Assembly (NCBI GenBank): GCA_049601975.1
Contig: JBMYRC010000003.1
Location: forward strand, 1-64,000
Length of the DNA stretch: 64,000 nucleotides
Direction of reading: 5' to 3'
Source: UBA6544 sp049601975
GTDB taxonomy: Bacteria; Pseudomonadota; Alphaproteobacteria; UBA8366
Positions 8,604 through 17,379 of this stretch are shown here, in pieces (position 1 is the first letter of the stretch; every line of letters begins with the position of its first letter). Made by a program: the position numbers and the translations under genes. The notes under the pieces are model-generated. The model was not told the origin of the DNA. It saw only the letters and a list, made by a program, of their open reading frames with translations, and made no database searches.

Positions 8604-9823
8604 CAGCCTGCCCCTTTGTTTTTCGCGCCGCAATAGACAACGCCGTCTGCCTCCAGCGCCGCGATTTCTTTCGGACTCAGGCTCGTGTATTCCTGCAATA
8701 CCGCCACTGTATCGACGCCCGGCTGGCCGCCTGCCTTGCGGATAACCCCCGGCGTCTCCGACAGGCGCGGCACGACATTCGCCAATTTGACGGTACCGAG
8801 ATCGTCATCCGGCACTTCGACGATCATCTCGCGCGCGGCGTAGTGCGGGTCGTTAAAGACATCTTTCATCGTGTAAATTCGGGCCGCGGGCACCGCCGCC
8901 TCGTCCAACAGCTTCTCCAGTTCCTCGACGCTATGACGCGCGGTCCACTCGCCGACGATCTCATCGATCTCGTCCTCATGCTCGTTCAGCGCGACCTGGT
9001 CCGGAAGACGCGGATCGGACAACAAATCCTCTCGCCCCATGGCACCGGTCAAGCGCCGCCAGGTCGGCATATTACCTGCCGCGATATGAATGTATCGGTC
9101 GTCCTTCGTCGGATAATGATTGTTCGGCGTGCTATTCGGAAGACGGCCGCCTTGGCGGCTCGGTACGAAGCCGGTTTTCTCATATGCGGGAACGTAAGGT
9201 TCCATATAGCTGAAGGCGCATTCATAGAGCGCGGCATCGATACACTGCCCCTTGCCCGTAGCACGCTTGTGGAGGATCGCCATAGCGACCCCGTACGCTG
9301 CATACGTGCCGGTAATTTCGTCAGTCAGGGACACCGCGACCCGAGCTGCCGGACGATCCGGGTCGCCGGTCAAATGCCGCATACCGCTTACTGCTTCGCA
9401 AACAACGCCGTAGCCCGGCTTGTGACTATAAGGACCGGTTTGCCCGAATCCGCTGATCCGAACCATGATCAGGCCGGGATTGATCGCCGAGAGATCTTCA
9501 TAGCCGAGCCCCCACTTCTCCATCGTGCCTGGCTTGAAGTTCTCAATCAGAACATCAAACTTTCCCACCAAATCCTTGATGAGGTCTCTGCCCCGCTCTT
9601 CGCGCAAATTAACGGACGCCATCCGTTTGTTACGGAATATGCTGGACGCATAGAGAGATTTTCCCAGATGACGCTTACCGAATGAACGGACAGGGTCCCC
9701 CTCCGGCACTTCGATTTTGACGACATCGGCACCAAAATCCGCCAGCAAACGCGCACAAAAAGGGCCCGCCACCGTCGAGCCGAGCTCCAATACACGTACG
9801 CCGTCTAAAGGACCATCCGTCAT
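8603..9823 (-). CDS. CaiB/BaiF family (type III) CoA-transferase
   Basis: A 406-residue family III CoA-transferase, which transfers CoA between acyl-CoA and a free acid through an aspartyl-CoA intermediate. The N-terminus (DGVRVLELGSTVAGPFCARL) and the segment IENFKPGTMEKWGL are diagnostic. Asp168 in SLTDEITG falls at the position of the catalytic Asp, near residue 169 in characterised members. The ATG at 9823 (MTDGPLDG) was chosen as the family start. It is first in the operon that continues into two carboxyltransferases and a biotin carrier. The 222 bp upstream presumably hold its promoter. The substrate acid is not identifiable. Confidence 0.9.
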   Translation of the reverse strand: MTDGPLDGVRVLELGSTVAGPFCARLLADFGADVVKIEVPEGDPVRSFGKRHLGKSLYASSIFRNKRMASVNLREERGRDLIKDLVGKFDVLIENFKPGTMEKWGLGYEDLSAINPGLIMVRISGFGQTGPYSHKPGYGVVCEAVSGMRHLTGDPDRPAARVAVSLTDEITGTYAAYGVAMAILHKRATGKGQCIDAALYECAFSYMEPYVPAYEKTGFVPSRQGGRLPNSTPNNHYPTKDDRYIHIAAGNMPTWRRLTGAMGREDLLSDPRLPDQVALNEHEDEIDEIVGEWTARHSVEELEKLLDEAAVPAARIYTMKDVFNDPHYAAREMIVEVPDDDLGTVKLANVVPRLSETPGVIRKAGGQPGVDTVAVLQEYTSLSPKEIAALEADGVVYCGAKNKGAG

Positions 9824-10045
9824 TATTTCCGTATTGCCCCCAACTAAAGTGCACATTCGTGAAAACAGCTATCAAGCTCTCAACTAAGCCGAATAACCGA
9901 GGCGTCAAAATCGAAATACCTGTTTGCTGTCAGGTTACCGTATGATTAACCTGATTACTATTCTGGATAATACTGGGGATGGTCCGAATAACCGGATCGG
10001 ACAGGGATTAGAATCGGCTTAATCGCCGGTATCGGAGCATCGAGT

Positions 10046-11125
10046 ATGAGCGACGCAGCGCCGGCGGAAGAAGAAGCGCTCGCGGGCCCTGAATTGACGG
10101 ATGAAGAGCGGCGCGAGTACGAGACGGATATGGATTCGCTCCATGTCCTTCCGCTCAGCATCATCCCTTTCGAACTTCAGGGCCTTAAACGGGCCAAAAT
10201 GATCAAGAACGTCCATCTCGATACTGTTATCGAGATGTTCAAGGACGAAAGCGCCGGCAGTGGTCAAGTGCGGGTCGAGGAAGCAGCTAAGCTATTCGGC
10301 ATTCCCGAAAAAGAACCACATCCGGATATCATCAAGCTAAAACGCTTGGCGAACCTCAATAGTTTCGATGTCTACACGTTGCGGGTCGAAATGCGGAATG
10401 TTGGCGTTAAAGTCAACGATCACGCGCAGCTAAGACTTTCTAAATCCAAGAACGACGAACTCTCGGAGTATATGCGAGATTTCACCCGTCCCCTGATCTC
10501 TCAGGTCTATGCAGATTCCGATACGGGTATCAATGATGTCAATCAGATCATCGATATGTTCAAGAACCCGGATCGTGGTCAGGCGATGGAAAACTTAAAG
10601 AAGCTCGCCACGACCTTGAATGTCGCTTTACCGGAAATACCACGATTTCTTGAAGATTATGGCGATATCTTTCTTTCCTTGGCTTATTTTAAGAACTGCT
10701 TGGATAGTATTGTCCCAGGTATTATGGAATTTATTAATTGCATGGAAGAATTACGTGGAAATTACCAACTAAAATATGACCGTAACTTAGTAGATACATC
10801 GTTATTTATTGATAATACTCTAAATAACGTGACGACATCTATTACGGGAAGATTCGAAAGCTTCCAACGGCATTCGAACGAGATGTGGAGCGATATCAAC
10901 GCGGAATCCTTCAGCCGGGTGAAACATCTAATTTCAAGCCACCATTCGACCATTGGCGGAGTGCTCTGTGGCCTCGCGGTGAAAATGAGCATCTGGGACG
11001 AGCGTTTCTCCGATGGCCGCGGCGGTCCGCAAGCCCGCGCCGATTTCGTTCTGTCGGAAATGCGTCAGGGCATCGAAAAGATCGCCGAAGTCGAAGCATC
11101 AGCGCCGAAAGTATCCGACCGCTAA
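10046..11125 (+). CDS. Conserved hypothetical protein, 359 aa, unknown function
   Basis: I do not recognise a named domain. The protein is soluble, acidic at its N-terminus (MSDAAPAEEEALAGPELTDEE) and predicted largely helical, with a Cys in YFKNCLDS and another in EFINCMEEL. No signal peptide or membrane segment is visible. Bases 10690-10830 inside the gene are strikingly AT-rich (many ATT, AAT and TTA codons) compared with the GC-rich rest, yet the frame stays open. It starts at ATG 10046, opposite the CoA-transferase operon, and its stop lies about 20 bp before a decayed TRAP transporter. The regular codon pattern supports a real gene, but no role can be inferred. Confidence 0.7.
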   Translation: MSDAAPAEEEALAGPELTDEERREYETDMDSLHVLPLSIIPFELQGLKRAKMIKNVHLDTVIEMFKDESAGSGQVRVEEAAKLFGIPEKEPHPDIIKLKRLANLNSFDVYTLRVEMRNVGVKVNDHAQLRLSKSKNDELSEYMRDFTRPLISQVYADSDTGINDVNQIIDMFKNPDRGQAMENLKKLATTLNVALPEIPRFLEDYGDIFLSLAYFKNCLDSIVPGIMEFINCMEELRGNYQLKYDRNLVDTSLFIDNTLNNVTTSITGRFESFQRHSNEMWSDINAESFSRVKHLISSHHSTIGGVLCGLAVKMSIWDERFSDGRGGPQARADFVLSEMRQGIEKIAEVEASAPKVSDR

Positions 11126-11144
11126 TTTCGCTTTAACGCTTATT

Positions 11145-12722
11145 CCTATTTAATTTATAGCAATTAACCAACTGGGCGCGGTCATCCTATTGTTCGCCCT
11201 CCAACTCGCTGTCTATTTCAGCATTGCTAAGAATGCGGACGAAGGCACGCGGATGAAGACGGTGTCCACGGTTATTATCATTCTGTGCAATACGATGATC
11301 GGCGCATTCGAGCTATTCTTCCTCATCAACTTCGTGGGAGAGATCACCGGCAAGACGCTGACACCCTGGATCCTCGACGCCATGATCGTGGCACTCTACA
11401 TCTACCTCGTCTCAATTTGCTCCAAAATCCCCGACCTGATCATGGACGATCCTAACTCCCCCGTGGTGGCTTTGCCGAAACGAGTATCAACTGCGATGGC
11501 CGGACTGCATTTCTTGCTGCCCGTTGGCGGTTTGAGCTGTCGCCTTGATAATCTTCATCCTGCTCACCCAACGGCGACTTTTCGAGTATTTCCGCAAACA
11601 AGGCCTAACTGGAAAATAGCGCTTCGGATTCGATGAATTCATCGAAGGCATGATCGCGGGTTCCCGCAATGTGATCGTAATCGGTATCGCGACGGCAGCG
11701 GCGGGCATCATCGTCGGCACCGTCTCGCAAACGGGTGTCGGGCTGGTCTTAGCCAAGTTGTTCGAATTCCTGTCGCAAGGCCACGTCCTGCTCATGCTGA
11801 TCTTCACCGCGGTCCTCAGCCTCATTCTCGACATGGGGCTGCCGACAACCGCGAACTATATCGTCGTCTCGTCACTTCTGGCACCAGTGATCGTCAGCCT
11901 CGGACATTAGAACGGCCTTATTGTGCCACTCATCGCCGTGCATCTGTTCGTCTTCTATTTTGGCATCATGGCCGATGTGATGCGGCCCATCGGGCTCGCT
12001 TCCTTCGCCGCGGCGGCAGCCTCGGGCGGCGATCCGATTAAGACCAGATTCTCCGAGTAAGACTGGATTCATAGCAGTTTTCTATTCGCTAAGGACTGCG
12101 ATCCTGGCGTTCCTGTTCATCTACAATACGGACCTATTGTTGATCGGTGTCGGCATCGTTGAAGGCTTCACGGTCTTCATAATTGCCACGATAGCGATGT
12201 TATTATTCACCGTCGGCACGCAAGGTTATGTCCTCTCGCGCTCACGCGTTTGGGAATCGATACTACTTATCTTGATCGTGTTTACATTCTTCCGACCGGG
12301 TTTCTGGATGGACATGGTCGTCCCGCCTTATGACACGATGAAATCGGCGCAAACTTTTCAGGCCGCGGCGAAACTCGAAGAAGGTACCGAAATGGGTCTC
12401 ATCGTCGAAGGTCAGGGCGATGTTGGAGATAAAAACTTTTTTTCACCGCACTCCTGCCAATAGGCAAGGCCGGTGACGGGAAATCGCGTCTCGAAGTTCT
12501 GGGACTAAAGTTACTAATCGACGGCGACAAAGTCGGCATCGTCAATGCGGTCTTCGACAGCATCGCGCAAAAGGCGAGGCTTGATTTTGATCAAGTCATC
12601 GAGAAGGTCCCGGTCCCGGCAAACCACCCGTCCAAGCACTTCATGTATATTCCTGCTTGATCCTGTTCGTACTCATTGCACTGCTACAGCGTCGCCGCGA
12701 GCGCGTTGCCGTGGCTGCTTAA
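11145..12722 (+). pseudogene. Fused TRAP transporter permease (4TM/12TM type), decayed
   Basis: Hydrophobic fragments in three frames match the C-terminal part of fused TRAP permeases. 11145-11520 reads as QLGAVILLFALQLAVYFSIA and onward. 11650-12060 gives AGSRNVIVIGIATAAAGIIVG, LILDMGLPTTANYIVVSS and HLFVFYFGIMADVMRPIGLA. 12090-12460 gives LAFLFIYNTDLLLIGVG and FTFFRPGFWMDMVVPPYDT. The last 250 bp resemble the soluble tail of the same family (KPP near 12620, LLQRRRERVAVAA before the stop). Stops and frameshifts occur near 11530, 11630, 11910, 12060 and 12440, and much of the N-terminal half is absent. An intact protein would import a dicarboxylate or related solute. The broken stress-protein gene follows. 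Confidence 0.82.
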
Positions 12723-12746
12723 CTCCCGAGAGCAAGTGCGTACGAA

Positions 12747-13185
12747 ATGTACAAAGGCATCTTGCTGAGCGTCGACCTCGCCCATAATGAGAGCTGGAAG
12801 AAATCGGTCACGACTGTAATCGAATACGCGATGGCCTTTGGCTCGACACTCCAAGTCGTCAGCGTCGTCCCCGATTTCAGCATGAGCATGGTGGCGGCGT
12901 ATTTTCCGAAAGATCACGAAGAAAAGGCGCTGGTGGGCGCTGGTGGAATGCAAGGAGAAGCTTAACGCCTTCACCAAGGAGCACATTACCGCCGGTATTA
13001 AGGTGCGGCACATCATCGCCTGTGGGACAGCCTATGAGGAAATCTTGAACCTGAGCAAAAAGATCAAATGTGATCTTTTCGTTCTCGGCTCTCAGAGACC
13101 AAAGGCCCAGGATTTCTTTCTCGGCCCCGACTCCGCCCGCGTCGTGCGCCAAGCGTCTTGCTCCGTACTGGTCGTCAGAGGATAA
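12747..13185 (+). pseudogene. Universal stress protein (UspA fold), frameshifted
   Basis: The N-terminal half (MYKGILLSVDLAHNESWKKS) and C-terminal half (DLFVLGSQRPKAQDFFLGPD, then ARVVRQASCSVLVVRG) form one normal UspA-type protein of about 140 residues with the nucleotide-binding GS..R pattern. They lie in different frames. The break coincides with an exact 10-bp tandem duplication at 12927-12946; removing one copy restores the expected EKALVECKEKLN. Stress-protein genes commonly follow fused TRAP permeases, so the pair probably decayed together. The lesion is recent enough that the rest of the sequence remains clean. Confidence 0.85.
12927..12946. repeat. 10-bp tandem duplication that breaks the stress-protein frame
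   Basis: The unit GCGCTGGTGG occurs twice in direct succession (12927-12936 and 12937-12946). Ten extra bases shift the reading frame. Deleting one unit joins the two halves of the UspA-like protein exactly, so this looks like a replication-slippage mutation. Confidence 0.9.
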
Positions 13186-13194
13186 ATAGCGTTC

Positions 13195-15303
13195 CTAGCG
13201 GGGAACGATCAACGCGTCGACCGCCAACGCACCCTTACCCGCGGGCAAGACGAGGAAGGGGTTGATATCAATGCTATCGATTCGTTCCTGGTTTTCATGT
13301 GCGAAGACCGATAGACAGGAGAGGGCTTCCGCAAGGGCCTGGATATCTCCGACTTCGCCACCGCGCACACCTTCAAGCAGCGGATAGCCTTTCACTTCAC
13401 GGATCATCTCATGCGCTTCAGTCACGCCGAAAGGCGCGAGGCGGCGCGTGACATCCTGCAGTACTTCGACAAATACGCCGCCCAACCCGAAGACTACGAC
13501 CGGACCAAAGACCGGGTCGCGTTTTACGCCAAGGACTGTCTCGATACCGGCCAAGATCATGGGCGCGACGACGACTCCTTCGATCGTCGCATCTGACTTA
13601 TGCCGTCGTCCGCGTTCCACGAGTGTGTCGTAGGCCGAGGAGGCGTCGGCAGCATCGACATTGAGCATGACACCACCGATTTCGGATTTGTGGAGGATAT
13701 CGGGCGAAACCAGTTTGAGTGCCGCTGGACCGCCGATCGCCGTCACCGCGGCAACTGCTTCCGTCGGAGAAATTGCCAGAGTTTCCGAGATTGTCGGAAT
13801 ACCGGCTTCCGACAACAGCTGTTTCGCGGCCACTTCGTTCAATGTATGGGTCGGGATGACGACCGGCTTCGCCAATGGTGGTGGAGCTTCCGCTGCCGTG
13901 GCGGCAAAGTGGCGCCCGAAGCGCAACAGGGATGCCGCGACATTCACCGCCCGCGTCGGCTCCCGTACAACGATATAGCCGAGTTCTTCTAATTCGCGGC
14001 GGCGTTCGCCTTCTGCATAGACGCCCACCACGATTGGCACGTCCGGATGCTTCGCGCGAATTTCACGGAACACTTGCATGAAGATATCCGCCAAGGCCGG
14101 CGACTGCGTCGACATTGCCATATAGATGACGACGATGTCGCAAATATCCTCCTCGATCAGAACATCGAGGCATTTTGCAAGGAGCGAAGGGTCGTTGAGC
14201 GTCTGCCCGGTAATGTCGACGGGATTCCGGGTTCCTGCATAGGGTATGATCTCACGGATACGTGCCTGTGCCGCCTCAGTCAATTTTGGAACCTCAAGAC
14301 CAAGACGACTGGCCACATCAGACATTAACACGCCGACGCCGCCGGATATGGTTAGAAGCCCGACACGATTGCCGTTCGGGAAACTCCGTGTCGTGCTGCA
14401 GGCATAGCCAAGGTCATAGAACTCATCCAAGGAATAGGTGCGGTGTGCCCCGTATTTCGCGACCACCGTATCGAAAACGACATCCGACCCGGTGATTGAC
14501 GCGGTATGCGAAAACGCTGCTTCGGCGCCGATATCCGACGCACCAACCTTGGTTACGATGACAGGCTTTCCCGCCGCACGCGCTGCCTCCAAACCTGCCA
14601 TGAAGCCGGGCCCGTCCTTACACCCCTCCATATAAAGCAGGATTACCTTAATGGCGTCATCCGCAGCGTAGTACATCAAAATTTCGGAAAGGCCGATATC
14701 GCTTTCATTGCCGGTCGTCGCCCAAAGACTCACGCCAAGCTGACGGTCCCGGGACTCGTAATACACGACTGCACCATAAGCGCCGCTTTGGCTGACGATA
14801 CCGATGGGACCAAGTTCCGGCGGCATCGTTTCCATAGTGAAGCCGAGGGTCATGATCATTCGGGCGTCGAACCCAGCGAGCCCCATGCAATTCGGCCCCA
14901 TGATGCGCATACCAGAGGCGCGGGCGATCTCTAGCAAACGCTCCTGCGCCGCCTCGCCTGCCTCGCCCGTCTCCGCATAGCCAGAGCTGAAGATGACGGT
15001 CGCCTTCACTCCCTTTTGGGCGCAGGCTGTGACGGCGTCCTCGACCATTACCGAGGGCAGTGCGATCAAGGCAAGGTCGACGTCGCCCGGCACGTCAGCG
15101 AGCGCCTTATAGGCTTTCATGCCCTGGATTTCGTCGTAATTGGGATTGATCGGATAGATATCGCCAGCAAAATCATAGTGCTTCAGGAAGAAAATGGGCC
15201 TTCCACCGATCTTCATTGCATCGGAAGAGGCACCCATGACAGCCACCGAACGCGGGCGAAACAGAACATCCAACTCGTCTTTCTTAATCGCCGTATCGCT
15301 CAT
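13195..15303 (-). CDS. NDP-forming acyl-CoA synthetase (acetate-CoA ligase family)
   Basis: A 702-residue fused protein of the ADP/NDP-forming acyl-CoA synthetase family, which interconverts acyl-CoA plus NDP and phosphate with free acid plus NTP. The order is a CoA-binding Rossmann domain (LFRPRSVAVMGASSDAMKIG), a succinyl-CoA-ligase-like flavodoxin domain with the phospho-His segment AAFSHTASITGSDVVFDTV, and a C-terminal ATP-grasp domain (ALKLVSPDILHKSEIGGVML). The ATG at 15303 has a good GGAGG site. It is downstream of dctQM on the same strand but separated by a strong hairpin. It could use acids imported by that TRAP system (inference). Confidence 0.88.
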   Translation of the reverse strand: MSDTAIKKDELDVLFRPRSVAVMGASSDAMKIGGRPIFFLKHYDFAGDIYPINPNYDEIQGMKAYKALADVPGDVDLALIALPSVMVEDAVTACAQKGVKATVIFSSGYAETGEAGEAAQERLLEIARASGMRIMGPNCMGLAGFDARMIMTLGFTMETMPPELGPIGIVSQSGAYGAVVYYESRDRQLGVSLWATTGNESDIGLSEILMYYAADDAIKVILLYMEGCKDGPGFMAGLEAARAAGKPVIVTKVGASDIGAEAAFSHTASITGSDVVFDTVVAKYGAHRTYSLDEFYDLGYACSTTRSFPNGNRVGLLTISGGVGVLMSDVASRLGLEVPKLTEAAQARIREIIPYAGTRNPVDITGQTLNDPSLLAKCLDVLIEEDICDIVVIYMAMSTQSPALADIFMQVFREIRAKHPDVPIVVGVYAEGERRRELEELGYIVVREPTRAVNVAASLLRFGRHFAATAAEAPPPLAKPVVIPTHTLNEVAAKQLLSEAGIPTISETLAISPTEAVAAVTAIGGPAALKLVSPDILHKSEIGGVMLNVDAADASSAYDTLVERGRRHKSDATIEGVVVAPMILAGIETVLGVKRDPVFGPVVVFGLGGVFVEVLQDVTRRLAPFGVTEAHEMIREVKGYPLLEGVRGGEVGDIQALAEALSCLSVFAHENQERIDSIDINPFLVLPAGKGALAVDALIVPR

Positions 15304-15327
15304 CGGAATTCCTCCCGCAAACAAATC

Positions 15328-15358
15328 GGGGCCGGCGCTCAAATTGAACACCAGCCCC
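15328..15358 (-). terminator. Strong hairpin after dctM
   Basis: A 13-bp stem (GGGGCTGGTGTTC on the minus strand, allowing G-U pairs) with a five-base AATTT loop, followed by GATTTGTTTG. It sits between the dctM stop and the ribosome site of the acyl-CoA synthetase gene. It can act as an intrinsic terminator or attenuator separating the two, although the T-run is interrupted. Confidence 0.6.
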
Positions 15359-15398
15359 TGAATTGATCGCCCTAATAGGCGAAAACGACAATCGGCTA

Positions 15399-16745
15399 TT
15401 AACCTGCCATGAGCATTTTCGGCAACCAGAGACTAATTTCCGGCCACATGATCAAGATGGTCAAAGTGAAGACATCCATCGCAAGGAACCATAAAATTCC
15501 TTTAAAGATCGTCTCTAGGGGAACAGCGTCCCCAACAACCCCTTTTAGGACATACACGTTTAATCCGACCGGAGGTGTGATGAGACCGATCTCCAGGAAC
15601 TTCACCATGATGACGCCAAACCAGACCAGGTCGTAGCCCAATTCCTGGATCACCGGCGTCACCACCGGCAAGGTCAACAGCATCATGCCGAGTGGATCCA
15701 TGAATGTGCCGAGTACGATGAAGACCAAGGACAAGCTCAACAGAATCCAGATGGGCTCCACATCGAGGTTTGTCGCCCATCCCGTCAATGTGCCCGCAAC
15801 GCCCGTCAATGCGATGAAGCCGACAAATATCTTCGCACCCAGCACTAACGCAAACACGTTGGCCACTTGCTTCGCCGTCTCGATCGCAGCGTTCTTGCTA
15901 TTATCTTTATTCAAACGACCTGTAGCAAAACCAAGGATCCAAGCCCCCGCACAACCGGCCGCAGCGGCCTCGGTCGGGGTCACCATGCCGCTATAAATGC
16001 CGCCCATAACGATGATGAACAACACGACAATCGACCATACACCCTTGAGGGCTAGAAAACGTTCAGACCAGCTGACTGACTCAGCCTTTGGTGCCAGCTC
16101 CGGATTAATCGTCGCCCGGATCCAGACCATGCCCATGTAAATCGCCGCCGACATAATGCCCGGGATCAAACCAGCCATCAGAAGTTGACCGATAGATTCC
16201 TCCGTAAAGATGCCATAGAGCACCATCAGGATACTGGGTGGAATGAGGGATCCTAGCGTGCCGCTAGCGGCAACGACTCCCGTCGCGATGCCAGGGTGAT
16301 ACTTATAGCGCAGCATTTCCGGCACTGCGAGCTTACCCATAGCCGCTGCAGTCGCTAGGCTCGATCCGCTGACCGCGGCAAACATAGCGCAGCCCGCAAC
16401 CGACGCCATCGCAAGGCCGCCGTTCAAATGCGACAACCATACGCGTGCCGTGTAGTAGATATCCTTAGTGAAGCCAGCGTGGAACGCCACATACCCCATC
16501 ATCAGGAATAGCGGCACCGCGATGATTGGGAAATTAGCGATGAACGAAAACGGCTCGAAGGCAATATAAGCCCAAGCGGCGTCAAAGCCGCGCTCGAAAT
16601 CCAACTCGCTACCTGCCGGCCAACCTACCGCCAGAATGATTCCAAAAAAGCCCACAAACGCCATACAAAAAGCGATTGGCACACGGACGGCGACCAGCAG
16701 TAACATCACCACCAGCCCCCAACTGCCTAGCGCAAATGGTTCCAT
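15399..16745 (-). CDS. dctM: TRAP transporter large permease subunit
   Basis: A 448-residue integral membrane protein of the DctM type with about 12 hydrophobic segments. It forms the transport channel of a tripartite ATP-independent periplasmic system. Family motifs are visible: AVSGSSLATAAAMGKLAVPEM, the glycine-rich GTLGSLIPPSILMVLYG, and near the end LVVFIVLGTFMDPLGMMLLT with ITPPVGLNVYVLKG. It lies 14 bp downstream of dctQ in a dctP-dctQ-dctM operon. The ATG at 16745 follows a GGGGGAAG site. The energy source is normally a Na+ or H+ gradient. The substrate cannot be read from the permease. Confidence 0.92.
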   Translation of the reverse strand: MEPFALGSWGLVVMLLLVAVRVPIAFCMAFVGFFGIILAVGWPAGSELDFERGFDAAWAYIAFEPFSFIANFPIIAVPLFLMMGYVAFHAGFTKDIYYTARVWLSHLNGGLAMASVAGCAMFAAVSGSSLATAAAMGKLAVPEMLRYKYHPGIATGVVAASGTLGSLIPPSILMVLYGIFTEESIGQLLMAGLIPGIMSAAIYMGMVWIRATINPELAPKAESVSWSERFLALKGVWSIVVLFIIVMGGIYSGMVTPTEAAAAGCAGAWILGFATGRLNKDNSKNAAIETAKQVANVFALVLGAKIFVGFIALTGVAGTLTGWATNLDVEPIWILLSLSLVFIVLGTFMDPLGMMLLTLPVVTPVIQELGYDLVWFGVIMVKFLEIGLITPPVGLNVYVLKGVVGDAVPLETIFKGILWFLAMDVFTLTILIMWPEISLWLPKMLMAG

Positions 16746-16759
16746 AAATCTTCCCCCGT

Positions 16760-17296
16760 CTAGATGACTTCGACATCAAGCGCGCGTTCTTCTTCAGATC
16801 GCGTTGCCTGTGCCTCACCAGTAAAAAATCCAATTGTTGAAATAACAGCATCAACAGCTAGACGTATTGCAAATAATGTAATCCCAAAAAACACAATAAA
16901 ACGAAACGGTGATTCTGGTATTTCTAATGCTCCCTCTTCATATGCTCCAACATCAAATGCTTGTTTAAAGTCAGTATAAGTAGCGCATGCAATAATCGTA
17001 AATATAACTACGCCCAAATAGACGCCGAATATTTCCATTGCGACTTTCGGACGGTTTGGCAACCAATCAGAAAAGATCGTAACGAACACATGCTCGCGCG
17101 AAGCCTGCACGGCTGCTAACGGCAAAAACGCGACGACGACCATTAGAAATTCATTCATCACAAGATCGTCTGGGATAGGAGAATTGAAGAAATAGCGGCC
17201 GATTACCGACACGCAGGTGATGCACATTATCGCAATTAGAGCAGCGACGGAGAACCAAAGCGCGATACGATCAATAACTTCGAATGTTTTCAGCAT
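16760..17296 (-). CDS. dctQ: TRAP transporter small permease subunit
   Basis: A 178-residue DctQ-type membrane protein with four hydrophobic segments (around residues 13-33, 50-68, 88-110 and 130-152). The family signature MVVVAFLPLAAVQASREHVFV is clear. I chose the ATG at 17296; a TTG two codons upstream is also possible. The 3' half of the gene (about 16830-17010) is markedly AT-rich while still coding for a normal protein. It is flanked by dctP upstream, across a perfect hairpin, and dctM downstream. Confidence 0.9.
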   Translation of the reverse strand: MLKTFEVIDRIALWFSVAALIAIMCITCVSVIGRYFFNSPIPDDLVMNEFLMVVVAFLPLAAVQASREHVFVTIFSDWLPNRPKVAMEIFGVYLGVVIFTIIACATYTDFKQAFDVGAYEEGALEIPESPFRFIVFFGITLFAIRLAVDAVISTIGFFTGEAQATRSEEERALDVEVI

Positions 17297-17306
17297 TGGC
17301 AAGTAT

Positions 17307-17332
17307 GAGGCCCCGTCATTATTCGGGGCCTC
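17307..17332 (-). promoter_or_regulatory. Perfect hairpin between dctP and dctQ
   Basis: GAGGCCCCG, an eight-base loop and CGGGGCCTC make a perfect 9-bp stem 10 bases upstream of the dctQ ATG and 47 bp after the dctP stop. There is no T-run. Such intercistronic stems can protect the upstream dctP transcript from 3' decay or lower dctQM translation, which would give the excess of binding protein over permease that TRAP systems need (inference). Confidence 0.6.
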
Positions 17333-17379
17333 ATCCTCTCAAAAGTAAGGTTATTGCAAATTTTTGTTATAGGCTATTT

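Noticed and set aside
13190..13208. CGTTCC/GGAACG stem between the stress-protein remnant and the acyl-CoA synthetase
   Set aside because: Six base pairs, no T-run, and it overlaps the synthetase stop codon; too weak to call a terminator.
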